Positions 25,655-34,997 of a stretch of DNA of 64,000 nt are shown here, piece after piece. Under the pieces are notes generated by a model. It was not told the origin of the DNA. It searched no databases and worked only from the letters and a program-made list of their open reading frames with translations. The stretch is taken from NCBI RefSeq assembly GCF_001651805.1, contig NZ_CP015839.1, positions 372,001 to 436,000 of the forward strand, in the 5' to 3' direction. Position 1 is the first letter of the stretch. Every line of letters begins with the position of its first letter. This DNA is from Marinobacterium aestuarii. Its GTDB lineage: Bacteria > Pseudomonadota > Gammaproteobacteria > Pseudomonadales > Balneatricaceae. A program made the translations under genes and the position numbers.

Positions 25655-26605
25655 CTATTCCAGCTTGATTTGCGGCAGCAGCCAGTCATATTCGGCGCCG
25701 ATTTCGGCCACAAAGCTGTCTTGCAGAATGCGCCGGCAGTCGCGGGCGATCATGCCGGGCAGGTCGCCCAGTTCACCCTTGCGGGTGGTGAGGGTGATCT
25801 CGCGGGCAAAGCCATGACCCAGGGGCAGCAGGGTAACCTGATGCTGGCGAATGCCGCTCTGGAACAGGCACAGCGGTGTGGTGATGGTGCAACCGATATT
25901 GCTGGCCACGGCGGAAACCACGGCGAAGGAATTGTCGAGCTGCAGGCGCAGCGGCGGTTCCTGGCGCGCCAGGCGCAGGAAGCGCTCCACATCCTGGCCG
26001 ATCAGCGAGCTGGTGCTATAGCGGATAAAGTCCAGTCGCTGCAGTACGTCGGCCAGGGTCTTGGGGCCTGTGTAGTCGTTGGGTACCGCCAGCACGAAGG
26101 GTTCCTTCAGAATGCGATGGCGGTCCAGGTCCGAGTGATCGGCCAGGGGGTCATCGGAAATGATGATGTCCGCCTGGCGTGACAGCAGCATATGGGCATG
26201 CAGGTGGGATTGCCCGGTGATGGCGGCCCAGCTCTGGGTACGCTGGCGCAGAACGTCGATCAGGGGCTTGCCCACGGCGGTGATGATGGAATCCACCAGG
26301 GCGATCTTCACATGGCGCAGCAGCTTGTAGTCGGCTTTGCGCATTTTCTGGCTGGTAAGGCGGGCTTCCTGCAGCAGGCTCTGGGCGCGGTCGTACAGGT
26401 AGCGCCCGGCGGTGGTGATCTCCATGGGCCTGACGCTGCGATCCATCAGCTCGACGCGCATCTCGGCTTCCAGGTTGGTAAGCATCTGCGACAGCGATGA
26501 TTGGCTCATGCCCAGGCGCTGGCCAGCCAGGGTCAGGTTGCCGGTTTCGGCGATCTGGACGAAAGCCTCCAGGGTACGCAGGTCAAAGCCGAAGGAAGAC
26601 GACAT
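25655..26605 (-). CDS. LysR-family transcriptional regulator
   Basis: This 316-aa regulator has an N-terminal helix-turn-helix (TLEAFVQIAETGNLTLAGQRLGMSQSSLSQMLTNLEAEM) and a C-terminal effector-binding domain. AAGGG lies about 6 bases before the ATG. It is convergent with the GATase-like gene. It lies 128 bases downstream of the racemase-family gene on the same strand, so it may be read with that operon or from its own promoter. Its target is unknown; the racemase/DadA/TRAP operon is the best candidate. Confidence 0.92.
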   Translation of the reverse strand: MSSSFGFDLRTLEAFVQIAETGNLTLAGQRLGMSQSSLSQMLTNLEAEMRVELMDRSVRPMEITTAGRYLYDRAQSLLQEARLTSQKMRKADYKLLRHVKIALVDSIITAVGKPLIDVLRQRTQSWAAITGQSHLHAHMLLSRQADIIISDDPLADHSDLDRHRILKEPFVLAVPNDYTGPKTLADVLQRLDFIRYSTSSLIGQDVERFLRLARQEPPLRLQLDNSFAVVSAVASNIGCTITTPLCLFQSGIRQHQVTLLPLGHGFAREITLTTRKGELGDLPGMIARDCRRILQDSFVAEIGAEYDWLLPQIKLE

Positions 26606-26733
26606 GAAAGCCCTTTGTGGATGCGGTCAGGCAATTGGATCAGGCTTTCATTATCGCCCTGTCAGCGCCGCTGGCAACCATTGGGATGCTGTAATTTCTT
26701 TTTGTTTTCAATTGATTGTGCATTCAGGATGCC

Positions 26734-27465
26734 TCAGGGGCGCCAGGCGGGTTGGCCTGCATGGGTCAGGGTGCTGGCCACCATGCGGGTCAGGCTGCTG
26801 AGGTCAAACACCGGCAGGGCAAAGCGGGCCTGCAGTCTCTGCGAGAAGCAGGACAGGTCGGTGCATTCGAGCACCAGGGCACCGATTTCGGGGTGGCGCT
26901 CGAGCAGGGTGCTGATAACGCCGGTCAGTTCGGCTTCGAACAGCGTCATGTCGAGATCCTGGCCGTTGCCCTGAAGAATCACGTCACGGAACTGGGGCTG
27001 GTGCTGCATGCCGGCAATGGCGACCGGTTCAGCACCAATGCCGGCACCGCGCAGGTGGTCTTCGCTGAGGGCCTCGCTGTTGGCGACTATGACGCCCACC
27101 CGGCGTTGTGGTCCCAGCATGCGCGAAACCAGCGGCACCTGAATCAGGCTGGAAAGAAACACCGGCACCGACACCGCCGCGGCTATGTCCTGCTGATGCA
27201 GTGCCAGAAAGCCGCAGCTGCCGGTAATCGCCCGTACGCCTTCACGTTCCAGCTCCCGTGCCGCATCGATAAAGGGTTGCAGCAGGGCGGGGTCACGCTG
27301 GCGGATCAGTCGGTCGATGGTGGCACCCTGTACCGTTTTGTACAGCAGCGGGAAGTTAAAGCCCGCCGGGTTCTTGATATGCCCCAGGGGTTTGGGAAAG
27401 CGGGATTCCAGGCTGAGCACGCCAATGGGAATACCGTAGTAGTTCTGGCCGCCGCGCAGCATCAT
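26734..27465 (-). CDS. Aspartate/glutamate/hydantoin racemase-family protein
   Basis: This 243-aa cofactor-independent racemase-type protein has two conserved Cys, one in each half: Cys84 in ITGSCGFLALHQ and Cys201 in LECTDLSCF. They are the expected acid/base pair. AGGAG lies 9 bases before ATG 27465. It sits in an operon with a DadA-type D-amino acid dehydrogenase and a TRAP transporter. Interconversion of L and D forms of an imported amino acid or related compound is therefore likely, but the true substrate and reaction are unknown. Confidence 0.8.
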   Translation of the reverse strand: MMLRGGQNYYGIPIGVLSLESRFPKPLGHIKNPAGFNFPLLYKTVQGATIDRLIRQRDPALLQPFIDAARELEREGVRAITGSCGFLALHQQDIAAAVSVPVFLSSLIQVPLVSRMLGPQRRVGVIVANSEALSEDHLRGAGIGAEPVAIAGMQHQPQFRDVILQGNGQDLDMTLFEAELTGVISTLLERHPEIGALVLECTDLSCFSQRLQARFALPVFDLSSLTRMVASTLTHAGQPAWRP

Positions 27466-27540
27466 GTGATTTATCTCCTGTGTGAGAGTAGGTGTTGCGA
27501 ACCGAGTCCTGAGCGAGCAGCAGGCGTGCCAGTGCCGGCA

Positions 27541-28809
27541 TCAGGCGAACCGCTCCGGCGCAAAGGGTGTCAGATCGATATCCGTGGGCTGATCCGAAAT
27601 CAGCTGGCAGACCAGTTGTCCGGTAATGGCGGCCAGTGTCAGGCCGAGATGACCATGGCCAAATGCCAGGGTCACGCGGGGCTGGGCTTTGAGCGTACCG
27701 ATTACCGGCAGCGAATCCGGTGTTGAAGGCCGGCTGCCCATCCAGCTGGATTTCACCTGGGTGTGCCTTCCGAGCATTCTGTCGGCATGTGTGTGCATCA
27801 GCGCACTGCGGCGCTCATCCGGCGGCGCCTGGCAGGCGGCAAACTCGGCAGTGCCGGCCACCCGTATGCCATCGCTCATGGGGGTCAGGAAAATGCCCTG
27901 ATCCAGCCACCCCACCGGGCGCGTCAGGGTATCGCTGGGCAGATCCAGCGTCAGGTGATAACCGCGCTCGGAGACCAGAGGCACCCGCACGCCACACTGG
28001 CCCGCCAGGGCCTTGGATGCGGCACCTGTGGCGATCACCAGGCGGTCAAACCGCAGCTGTTGCAGGCCACAGCGCAGTTCAACTGCGTCGGCATCGGCAT
28101 GGATCGAATCCACTTTCTGTTGCACAAAGCGCCCGTCCTGGTCACAAAAGTGGGTAAACAGGGCACGGCTGAGCGCCACCGGACTGACGGTATGGCGCGT
28201 TCTGGGATAGTAGACGCCGCCGGCATGAAAGCCGTTGAGGTTCGGCTCCAGCTGCTGCACCTGCGTGGCGCTAAGGAACTCCAGTTCCACACCCTGCTCG
28301 CGGCGTTCCCGCAGCCCCTGGGTGCGGGCCTGGGCAAAGCCCTCGGTGCTGCTAAATAGCCCAAGGCAGCCATGGGACTGCACCAGAGACTCTGTACCGG
28401 TGAGGGCCAGCAGGCTGCGGTCAGCTGCTGGAGCCAGCTCCTGCAGTGCGGTGAGCGCCTGCTTGCCGCGCCTGTAGCGGGACGGGAAGCAGGCCTTGAA
28501 GAAATGCCAGCCGTAGGGCATGAGCTGGGGCAGATAGCTCGGCTGCACCGACACCGGGCTCTGGGCATCGAGCAGCATGGCGGGCATCTTGCACAGCAGC
28601 GAAAAACTGGTGAAGGGCAGGCGGGCGTAGTCGGCGAAAAGACCGGCATTGCCAAAGGAAGTGCCGAGCCCGGGTTGAGCCTGGTCGATCAGGGTCACCC
28701 GGTGGCCGGCCCGCTGCAGCCAGAGGGCGCTGCACAGACCTATGATGCCGGCGCCGATCACGGCGACTTGGCGGACATCGCCGGCAGGCTGAGTGGGATG
28801 GTCGGACAT
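27541..28809 (-). CDS. FAD-dependent D-amino acid dehydrogenase-type oxidoreductase (DadA family)
   Basis: This 422-aa DAO-fold flavoprotein has the FAD-binding GAGIIG at residues 19-24 after a short extension and a C-terminal GHGHLGLTLAAITG segment typical of DadA-like enzymes. The family oxidises D-amino acids to 2-oxo acids and ammonia, passing electrons to the respiratory chain. AGGTGA precedes the start. Its place between the TRAP permease and a racemase suggests an import-racemise-oxidise pathway. A sarcosine-type or other amine substrate remains possible. Confidence 0.87.
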   Translation of the reverse strand: MSDHPTQPAGDVRQVAVIGAGIIGLCSALWLQRAGHRVTLIDQAQPGLGTSFGNAGLFADYARLPFTSFSLLCKMPAMLLDAQSPVSVQPSYLPQLMPYGWHFFKACFPSRYRRGKQALTALQELAPAADRSLLALTGTESLVQSHGCLGLFSSTEGFAQARTQGLRERREQGVELEFLSATQVQQLEPNLNGFHAGGVYYPRTRHTVSPVALSRALFTHFCDQDGRFVQQKVDSIHADADAVELRCGLQQLRFDRLVIATGAASKALAGQCGVRVPLVSERGYHLTLDLPSDTLTRPVGWLDQGIFLTPMSDGIRVAGTAEFAACQAPPDERRSALMHTHADRMLGRHTQVKSSWMGSRPSTPDSLPVIGTLKAQPRVTLAFGHGHLGLTLAAITGQLVCQLISDQPTDIDLTPFAPERFA

Positions 28810-28880
28810 GAGTCACCTGCTGGCGCCCGTTGTGGGCGCGTCTATAGGGGGCGGGTGTGATGGCGGCTAGGTGACTGACG

Positions 28881-30965
28881 TCAGGAATTGGCGCAGCGCG
28901 CCGCCGGTGCCAGGGTTTCGTCCTGGCGCCGTGCCAGTAGCTGCTGCGCCAGTACCGGCAGCAGCAGGGCCAGACCGTAGAGGTCGGACTGCAGGCCCGG
29001 CGTGATCAGCGCTATGGCGGCGGCAAAGGTCAGCAGGCGGGGCAGCAGAGGCAGGTTGCGCAGCGCATAGCCGGTGATGGCGATACCGAACACGAAGATG
29101 CCCGCCATACAGCTAAAGGTGGTGAGCAGATACTCGGACCAGGTGAAGTAATCCTCCAGCACGATCAGCATGGCCGGCGAGTAGACGAACACGAATGGCA
29201 TCATGATCTTGGCGTTGCCGAGCTGGAAGGCCGATATGCCGGTACGAAACGGATTGGCATTGGCAATGCCGGCGGCGGCATAGGCCGAGGTGCACACCGG
29301 CGGGGTAATCTCCGACAGCACACCGTAATAGAGCACGAACAGGTGCGCCGCGAGCGCCGGAACACCCAGGTTAGACAGTGCCGGCTGTGCCACGGCACTG
29401 AGCATGATGTAGAGCGCGGCCGTGGGCAGGCCGGCCCCCATCAGGATGCAGGACAGCGCGATCAGCACCAGGGATACGAACAGGGTTGCCTGATCCAGTG
29501 AGAACAGTTCGAACGGCAGCCAGGTGGTCATGGCCATCAGCGACTCGCCTATATCCTGGGCGCCGCTGGTCACCAGAAAGCCGAGGCGAAAAGCCACGCC
29601 TGTGGTGGTGATGACACCCACCACTATGCCGACGGCCGAACAGGCCGCTCCCACCGCCAGGGCGTATTTGGCGCCTATCTTGAATGCATCGAAAATGTCG
29701 CCAAAGCCAATACGGTTGCGCGGGTTAAGCACCCCCACGGCCAGGCTGGCGGCGATACCGGAGAAGGCCGCCATATAGGGCGTAAAGCCACTGAAGAGTA
29801 CGCCGATCAGCACCACCAGTGGCAGCATGGTGGGCCAGCCGTCTTTCAGTACCGCCAGCAGATGGGGAATGTCCTCTTTGGCGCAGCCCTTGAGGCCGAG
29901 TTTCTTGGCCTTGAAGTGCACTATGGTCAGTACGCCAATGTAGTGCATGATGGCCGGTGTCATGGCGGCCAGCACTATGCTGCCGTAGGACATCTGCAGG
30001 TTCTCGGCCATGATAAAGGCCGCCGCGCCCATGATCGGCGGGGTAATCTGGCCACCGGCACTGGAAGCCGCCTCAACGCCGCCGGCAAAGTGGCCGGGGT
30101 AGCCGAGCTTTTTCATGTTGGGAATGGTCAGGGAGCCGGTCGAGACCGTATTGGCCACGGCGGAGCCCGAAATGGTGCCGAAAAAGGCCGATGAGACCAC
30201 GCTGACCTTGGCCGGGCCGCCGGAATAACGGCCGGCAACGATGGTGGCGATATCGATGAAGAACTGGCCCAGCCCCATGCGCTGGGCGATAACGCCAAAG
30301 AGCACAAAGTGGAACACCACGGTCGACACTACCCAGAGGGTAATGCCGAAGATGCCCTCGGCCGGGAAATAGATATTGTTGATGAACTGATTCCAGCTCA
30401 CGCCGGGGTGGCGCAGTATATCGAAGGGCAGGTACTGCCCGAAGAGCGCATAGCAGGCGAACAGAATAATGATCAGCGGCAGAACCGGGCCCAGGGTGCG
30501 GCGGGTTGCTTCCAGCACCAGGAACACCAGCAGGCTGCCAAATATGATATCCAACAGCGCCGGGTTTCCCTGACGCAGCGCCTGTTCGTCAAGCACCAGG
30601 CCAACGAAGCTCAGGTCCAGCCCCATCCAGGTGAAACCTATATAGAGGGATGCGACTACACTGAGGCCCGCCAGCACAAAATCGTACAGGGGTACGCGGC
30701 TGCTCTGGTCGGCGTTCTTGCGTTCCAGACACTTGAAGCCTGCGTAGTAGATAAAGATCATCGACAGCACGCCGGACAGGTGGATGCCCATGTGCCAGTA
30801 ATCGGCCGGCAGCCCGAAGCCCGCCGTGATGAAATGGTAGAGGGCGAACAGGGCTAACAGCACGCCGCAGACCTGTTCCAGTTTGCGCGGGAGCTTGCGG
30901 GTTTGCAGTTCGGAGTCGTACTGCTCTTCCAGCTCCTGCATCTGTTCGATACTGATCTTGTCCAT
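28881..30965 (-). CDS. TRAP transporter fused permease (small plus large subunit, TAXI type)
   Basis: This 694-aa integral membrane protein combines a DctQ-like N-terminal part with a DctM-like large domain, as in fused permeases working with TAXI binding proteins. A cytoplasmic coiled N-terminus (about 1-40) precedes many hydrophobic helices. Conserved GTISGSAVANTVSTGSLTIPNMKKLGY and GGQITPPIMGAAAFIMAE motifs are present. I chose the start at 30965 because GAGG lies 7 bases upstream; an in-frame start 36 bases earlier lacks a site. A 9-bp hairpin separates it from the binding-protein gene. Confidence 0.92.
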   Translation of the reverse strand: MDKISIEQMQELEEQYDSELQTRKLPRKLEQVCGVLLALFALYHFITAGFGLPADYWHMGIHLSGVLSMIFIYYAGFKCLERKNADQSSRVPLYDFVLAGLSVVASLYIGFTWMGLDLSFVGLVLDEQALRQGNPALLDIIFGSLLVFLVLEATRRTLGPVLPLIIILFACYALFGQYLPFDILRHPGVSWNQFINNIYFPAEGIFGITLWVVSTVVFHFVLFGVIAQRMGLGQFFIDIATIVAGRYSGGPAKVSVVSSAFFGTISGSAVANTVSTGSLTIPNMKKLGYPGHFAGGVEAASSAGGQITPPIMGAAAFIMAENLQMSYGSIVLAAMTPAIMHYIGVLTIVHFKAKKLGLKGCAKEDIPHLLAVLKDGWPTMLPLVVLIGVLFSGFTPYMAAFSGIAASLAVGVLNPRNRIGFGDIFDAFKIGAKYALAVGAACSAVGIVVGVITTTGVAFRLGFLVTSGAQDIGESLMAMTTWLPFELFSLDQATLFVSLVLIALSCILMGAGLPTAALYIMLSAVAQPALSNLGVPALAAHLFVLYYGVLSEITPPVCTSAYAAAGIANANPFRTGISAFQLGNAKIMMPFVFVYSPAMLIVLEDYFTWSEYLLTTFSCMAGIFVFGIAITGYALRNLPLLPRLLTFAAAIALITPGLQSDLYGLALLLPVLAQQLLARRQDETLAPAARCANS

Positions 30966-31001
30966 ACTGGACCTCGCATGGCCAGGTGAGTCCGGGTGCA
31001 T

Positions 31002-31028
31002 GCCGGCGGCGACAATAATGCCGCCGGC
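31002..31028 (-). other. Intercistronic hairpin between TAXI binding protein and TRAP permease genes
   Basis: GCCGGCGGC-N9-GCCGCCGGC is a perfect 9-bp stem without a T-run. Hairpins here usually protect or attenuate the message so that the binding protein is made in excess over the permease. Confidence 0.5.
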
Positions 31029-31081
31029 AACCGGTGCCGAGCAGGCTCAGACCGGGTGCGCGCTTAGTGTTGGGCGGTGGC

Positions 31082-32089
31082 TTAGTGCAGTACGCCGGCT
31101 TCGCGGTAGAACTTTTCGGCGCCCGGATGCAGCGGAATGGTGACGCCGCTCAGAGCCGTGTCCAGCTTGATCAGGCGGGCCTTGGGATGGCCGCTTTCGA
31201 ACAGCTGGCGGGTGCTGTCATTCCACAGCGCCTTGGTGATGTCGTACACGAGCTCTTCGGAGACATCGGCGTTGGTCATCCACTGGGCGCCGCCGGCCAG
31301 CGTTTTGACGTCATAGTCCACGCCTTCGTAGGTGCCGCCGGGGATGGTTTCGGAATAGTAGTAGGGCAGGGCCTTCTCGATAATGGCCCTTTCCTCGTCA
31401 CTGAAGGAGTACAGCTCCATGCCCCGGGTTGCATCCAGTTGCACGATGGCGGCCACCGGTGTGCCGGCGACATAGAAGTAGGCATCGAGCTGGCCGTCGG
31501 CCAGGTGCTCGGCGCTCTGGGTGTTATTCAGCTCGGCTTCGTCGATGTTGGAGCGGTCCAGGCCGAACTGACTCAGCAGCTGCAATACCGCCACCTGGGT
31601 GCCGGAGCCCGCCTGGGCAATGCCGACGCGCTTGCCCTTGAGGTCTTGCAGCGAATTCAGTTTGGCCCCCTTGGGCAGCACCAGGTGCATTTCTTCGGGA
31701 AACAGGTTGGCGATCACGCGCAGCTTGTCGTATTTGGCCTGACCTTCAAACTTGCCGCCGCCGTTGTAGGCGGTATGGACGATGCCGGCAATGGCGAGGC
31801 CCGATTCCATCTGCCCGGTCTGCACACCGGTGGCATTGGCAACCGAGGCATTGGAGGACTGCGCAATGGCGACCAGGCCCGGAACGCCGCAGCTGCCGCC
31901 GTCTTCACAGGGACGTGAGCCCGGCGGGCTGCTGATGGCGTTGGCGATCAGGCCGGCAATGGGGAAGTAGGATCCACCGGCGCTGCCGCTGCCAATGCGA
32001 AAGAACTGCATTTCGGCGGCCTGGCTGAAGCCGGACAGGGCGGTGGTGGCGGCCAGTGCGGTACCGGCGATAAGGGTCTTGAGGCGCAT
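31082..32089 (-). CDS. TAXI-family TRAP transporter solute-binding protein
   Basis: This 335-aa periplasmic binding protein has a signal peptide (MRLKTLIAGTALAATTALSGFSQA, cut after about residue 25). The mature N-terminus FFRIGSGSAGGSYFPIAGLIANAIS is the TAXI hallmark. It would deliver its ligand to the fused permease encoded next. AGGAG lies 7 bases before the ATG. It is the first gene of the minus-strand operon and is divergent from a LysR gene. The ligand is unknown; an amino acid or similar acid fits the downstream enzymes. Confidence 0.93.
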   Translation of the reverse strand: MRLKTLIAGTALAATTALSGFSQAAEMQFFRIGSGSAGGSYFPIAGLIANAISSPPGSRPCEDGGSCGVPGLVAIAQSSNASVANATGVQTGQMESGLAIAGIVHTAYNGGGKFEGQAKYDKLRVIANLFPEEMHLVLPKGAKLNSLQDLKGKRVGIAQAGSGTQVAVLQLLSQFGLDRSNIDEAELNNTQSAEHLADGQLDAYFYVAGTPVAAIVQLDATRGMELYSFSDEERAIIEKALPYYYSETIPGGTYEGVDYDVKTLAGGAQWMTNADVSEELVYDITKALWNDSTRQLFESGHPKARLIKLDTALSGVTIPLHPGAEKFYREAGVLH

Positions 32090-32334
32090 ATTGAGCTCCT
32101 GGATTGTTGTTTTTGGTGCTGCAGGATCGGGTGCGGCACGGGGCCGCCGGATGTTATTCGCTAGGGGGGCGGGCGTGGGTTGAGCGGCGGGGCGGGTCGA
32201 ATAGGTCCATGGGGTCTCCGTTGTTCTGTTGTTGTGAGAGAACCTGATGTGTGCATTATTCGATCAGATGAATATAATAACAAATCGTATTTTTTTACGA
32301 CTTGATCAGATTTTTTTATATTAATGGAGTGGCC
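32090..32334. promoter_or_regulatory. Divergent control region with phased GATCAGAT repeats
   Basis: This AT-rich 245-base spacer lies between the TAXI-TRAP operon and a LysR gene. GATCAGAT occurs at 32262-32269 and again at 32304-32311, exactly 42 bases (four helical turns) apart. Between them lies TCGTA-N6-TACGA (32285-32300). This arrangement would suit a LysR tetramer binding one DNA face. No gene is visible. Confidence 0.5.
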
Positions 32335-33258
32335 ATGAACCTGCGTCAGATGGAAGCGTTTCGAGCGGTGATGCTCACAGGCTCCGTATCCCAGGCGGCC
32401 AAACAGCTGTTCAAGACTCAGCCGGCGGTGAGCATGTTGCTGAGTGCGCTGGAGCAGGAGATCGGCTTTCAGCTGTTTGAACGGCGCAAGAAACGGCTAT
32501 ATCCAACGCCCGAGGCCAAATACCTGTTCGACGAGGTGGAGTCGATTTTTTCGCGCATACACGATGTTTCCCAGACAGTGCGTGATATTCAGAACAAGCA
32601 GTTCGGCTATCTGCGTATCGGCTGCATGCCGGGGCCGTCCACTTTCTTTGTGCCGGATCTGGTGGCGGATTTTCTCGAGGCGCACCCGCGGGTACAGGTC
32701 TCACTGCAAACCCGCACCTCGCCCTCGGTCATCGAATGGGTTGCGTCCAACCAGTACGATATTGGCCTGGCGGAGATCACCAGCCGGGATCAGGGTGTCG
32801 ATACCGACAGTGTTTCCCTGCCGTGCCTCTGTGCGCTGCCGGCGGCCCATCCGCTGGCGGCACAGGAGCTGATCACGCCCGCGCTGCTCGATGACGAGGC
32901 CATGATTACGCTGCACCCGGACCACATGACCTTTCATGATCTGCAAAAGCATTTTGAACAGGCGGGTGTGCGCATGAATGTGCGCCTGCAGACGCGCTTT
33001 TTTATTCCGGCGCTGCGCTTTGTCGAACGCGGGCTCGGTGTCTGCATCATGGATCCGATATCGGTGGCCAGCTATTGCAGCTATGCGGCGCCCGGCAAGG
33101 TGGTATTCCGGCGTTTCGAGCCCGAGATCAGGCTCAAGTTCGGTATCATGTACCCGGCGGATCTGCCGCGCTCCGGCATTACCCAGGTATTTGCCGAGCA
33201 GCTGCACGGGCGGATACTGGATTTGCAGGAGAGCCCGCAGCGTTTAACGCTCTGGTAA
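32335..33258 (+). CDS. LysR-family transcriptional regulator
   Basis: This 307-aa protein has a helix-turn-helix (LRQMEAFRAVMLTGSVSQAAKQLFKTQPAVSMLLSALEQEIG) and an effector-binding domain. I chose ATG 32335 because GGAG lies 5 bases upstream and LysR proteins start right before MNLRQMEAF; an in-frame upstream start at 32302 has no site. It is divergent from the TAXI-TRAP operon and 50 bases upstream of an SSS symporter gene, so it probably controls one or both. Confidence 0.93.
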   Translation: MNLRQMEAFRAVMLTGSVSQAAKQLFKTQPAVSMLLSALEQEIGFQLFERRKKRLYPTPEAKYLFDEVESIFSRIHDVSQTVRDIQNKQFGYLRIGCMPGPSTFFVPDLVADFLEAHPRVQVSLQTRTSPSVIEWVASNQYDIGLAEITSRDQGVDTDSVSLPCLCALPAAHPLAAQELITPALLDDEAMITLHPDHMTFHDLQKHFEQAGVRMNVRLQTRFFIPALRFVERGLGVCIMDPISVASYCSYAAPGKVVFRRFEPEIRLKFGIMYPADLPRSGITQVFAEQLHGRILDLQESPQRLTLW

Positions 33259-33308
33259 CGGATCAAAGCCAGCGAGTTGGCTTTCATTAAATAGATCGGA
33301 GTTGTCGC

Positions 33309-34715
33309 ATGCATCTGTACGATATGCTGGGTCTGGCCGGGTACTTTGTGCTGCTGATCTACATCGGTTACAGCAGCGCAAAAAAGGTGAAATCCAGCGC
33401 GGATTTTGCGGTGGCGGGCAACCGGATCATCTGGCCCATACTGTTTGCCACCCTGGCGGCGTCTTTCCTCGGCGGCGGCGCTTCCATGGGGCGCGCCAGC
33501 AAGGCCTTTGAAGATGGCTACGCCTTCATGTTTGCCGCCACGGCCTTCCCCATTGCCACGGTACTGTCGGGGCTCTACATAGCGCCTCGGCTCAAGCGTT
33601 ATGTGAATGCCCAGACCATCGGCGACATCATGGAGCAGCACTTCGGGGCGCCGGCGCGGCTCTTCACCGGGCTGTTTTCACTGGTGTTCTGTGTCGGCAT
33701 TCTGGGTGCCCAGGCGCTGGCGGTGGGCACGGTGTTCAACGCGGTGCTCGGCATCGAAGTCAGCAGCGGCATTCTGCTGGGCATGGCCGTGGTGCTGATC
33801 TACTCTACCCTCGGTGGCCTCTGGGCGGTGATTCAGACCGATGTGGTGCAGTTTCTGCTGCTGGCCATCTTCCTGCCGGTAACCATGGTGGTGGGTGTGC
33901 AGGCTGTTGGCGGCCCCGCCGAGCTGATCAGCCGGCTGCCCGAAGGCCACTTCAGCCTGATGGGCGACTACAGCGCCGCCATGTTTATCAGTATTTTCAT
34001 TGCCTTCCTGCTGGGTGAAACCCTGGTGCCGCCCTATACCCAGCGCGCGCTGGCGGCCCCCGATGCAGGCAATGCCAGGCTCGGTTACAGCCTGGCGGGG
34101 GTCTTCGGCTTTCTGTTCTATTTTGTCACCACCACCATCGGCCTGGTCGCGCTGGTGCTGTACCCGGATATAAGCCCGGATCAGGCGCTGCCTGCGCTGA
34201 TCCGCAGTCTGCTGCCGGTGGGAGTCACGGGTCTTGTGCTGGCGGCGCTGCTGGCGGTGGTGATGTCGACCGCCGATTCCTACCTGAATTCCGCCGCCGT
34301 CATTTTTGTTCGCGATATTTACCAGCGCTTTATCGACCCCGGGGTGACGGAGCGGCGGCGTTTGCGTATCGAACGCTGGGTTAACCTGCTGATCGGCATA
34401 GGGGCGGTGATCTTCGCGCTCTATGCCAGTTCCATTATCGATGCGCTGCTGCTGAGCTACAGTCTCTGGGCGCCGACGGTACTGATTCCCTTTGTCGCCG
34501 GTGTACTGTTTGATCTCAAATGCAGCCGCTCGGCCATCAGCGCCATGCTGGCCGGCGCTCTGGTGACGCTGATCTGGCAGAGCGCGCCCCAGGATCTGCA
34601 GGCGTTCACCGGTGTGAGTGCACTTATGGCCGGTGTGCTGGCCAATGGCCTGGTCTTTACGCTGGTGTACCGTCTAAACCGCGCCGCGGGCGCGAATCCT
34701 GAATCCAGCTTTTAA
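33309..34715 (+). CDS. Sodium:solute symporter (SSS family)
   Basis: This 468-aa transporter has about 13 membrane helices. SSS-type signatures visible include the N-terminal YIGYSSAKKVKSSADFAVAGNRIIWPI segment, with the AASFLGGGASMGRASKAFEDGY loop, and a helix-8 region AALLAVVMSTADSYLNSAAVIFVRDIYQRF that supplies the Na+ site serine and threonine. GGAG precedes ATG 33309. It is followed after 10 bases by a 34-codon membrane peptide gene. The substrate is unknown; an amino acid or carboxylate fits the setting. Confidence 0.88.
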   Translation: MHLYDMLGLAGYFVLLIYIGYSSAKKVKSSADFAVAGNRIIWPILFATLAASFLGGGASMGRASKAFEDGYAFMFAATAFPIATVLSGLYIAPRLKRYVNAQTIGDIMEQHFGAPARLFTGLFSLVFCVGILGAQALAVGTVFNAVLGIEVSSGILLGMAVVLIYSTLGGLWAVIQTDVVQFLLLAIFLPVTMVVGVQAVGGPAELISRLPEGHFSLMGDYSAAMFISIFIAFLLGETLVPPYTQRALAAPDAGNARLGYSLAGVFGFLFYFVTTTIGLVALVLYPDISPDQALPALIRSLLPVGVTGLVLAALLAVVMSTADSYLNSAAVIFVRDIYQRFIDPGVTERRRLRIERWVNLLIGIGAVIFALYASSIIDALLLSYSLWAPTVLIPFVAGVLFDLKCSRSAISAMLAGALVTLIWQSAPQDLQAFTGVSALMAGVLANGLVFTLVYRLNRAAGANPESSF

Positions 34716-34725
34716 GGGGGCTGCA

Positions 34726-34830
34726 ATGCATTGGTTTGGCATGGTTGTCTACGGTGTGGCGGGGCTCTGTATCCTTACGGCCCTGGTTGTCGGTATCAAG
34801 GCCTGGATTTTTTATCGAGACGGCGGTTGA
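34726..34830 (+). CDS. 34-aa single-span membrane peptide, putative SSS symporter partner
   Basis: This short frame encodes MHWFGMVVYGVAGLCILTALVVG followed by IKAWIFYRDGG. It has one hydrophobic span of about 20 residues and a basic/acidic tail. AAGGGGG lies 6 bases before ATG 34726, 10 bases after the symporter stop. Several symporters have tiny accessory membrane subunits encoded beside them, so I infer a stabilising or regulatory partner. I do not recognise a named family. Confidence 0.6.
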   Translation: MHWFGMVVYGVAGLCILTALVVGIKAWIFYRDGG

Positions 34831-34997
34831 TTCAGAGCTGGCTGGTGTGATTGAAACTTTGGGAGCTAGAAAAATGATGTAAAATCTTCTTTGTTAGTGA
34901 TTAAATTATGATCATTGATTTTACGTTGCATTAATTGACTATAAATTTATAAATTGTTGGGTTTAATCATCAATAGTGCCGGTTATTGATGCTGCCT
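34831..34997. other. AT-rich spacer upstream of the leuA leader
   Basis: This stretch is markedly AT-richer than its surroundings and includes a perfect 12-base palindrome TATAAATTTATA (34940-34951) and ATGATCAT. No gene or T-tailed terminator is evident. It may hold upstream activating elements or a bend for the leuA promoter. Confidence 0.4.
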
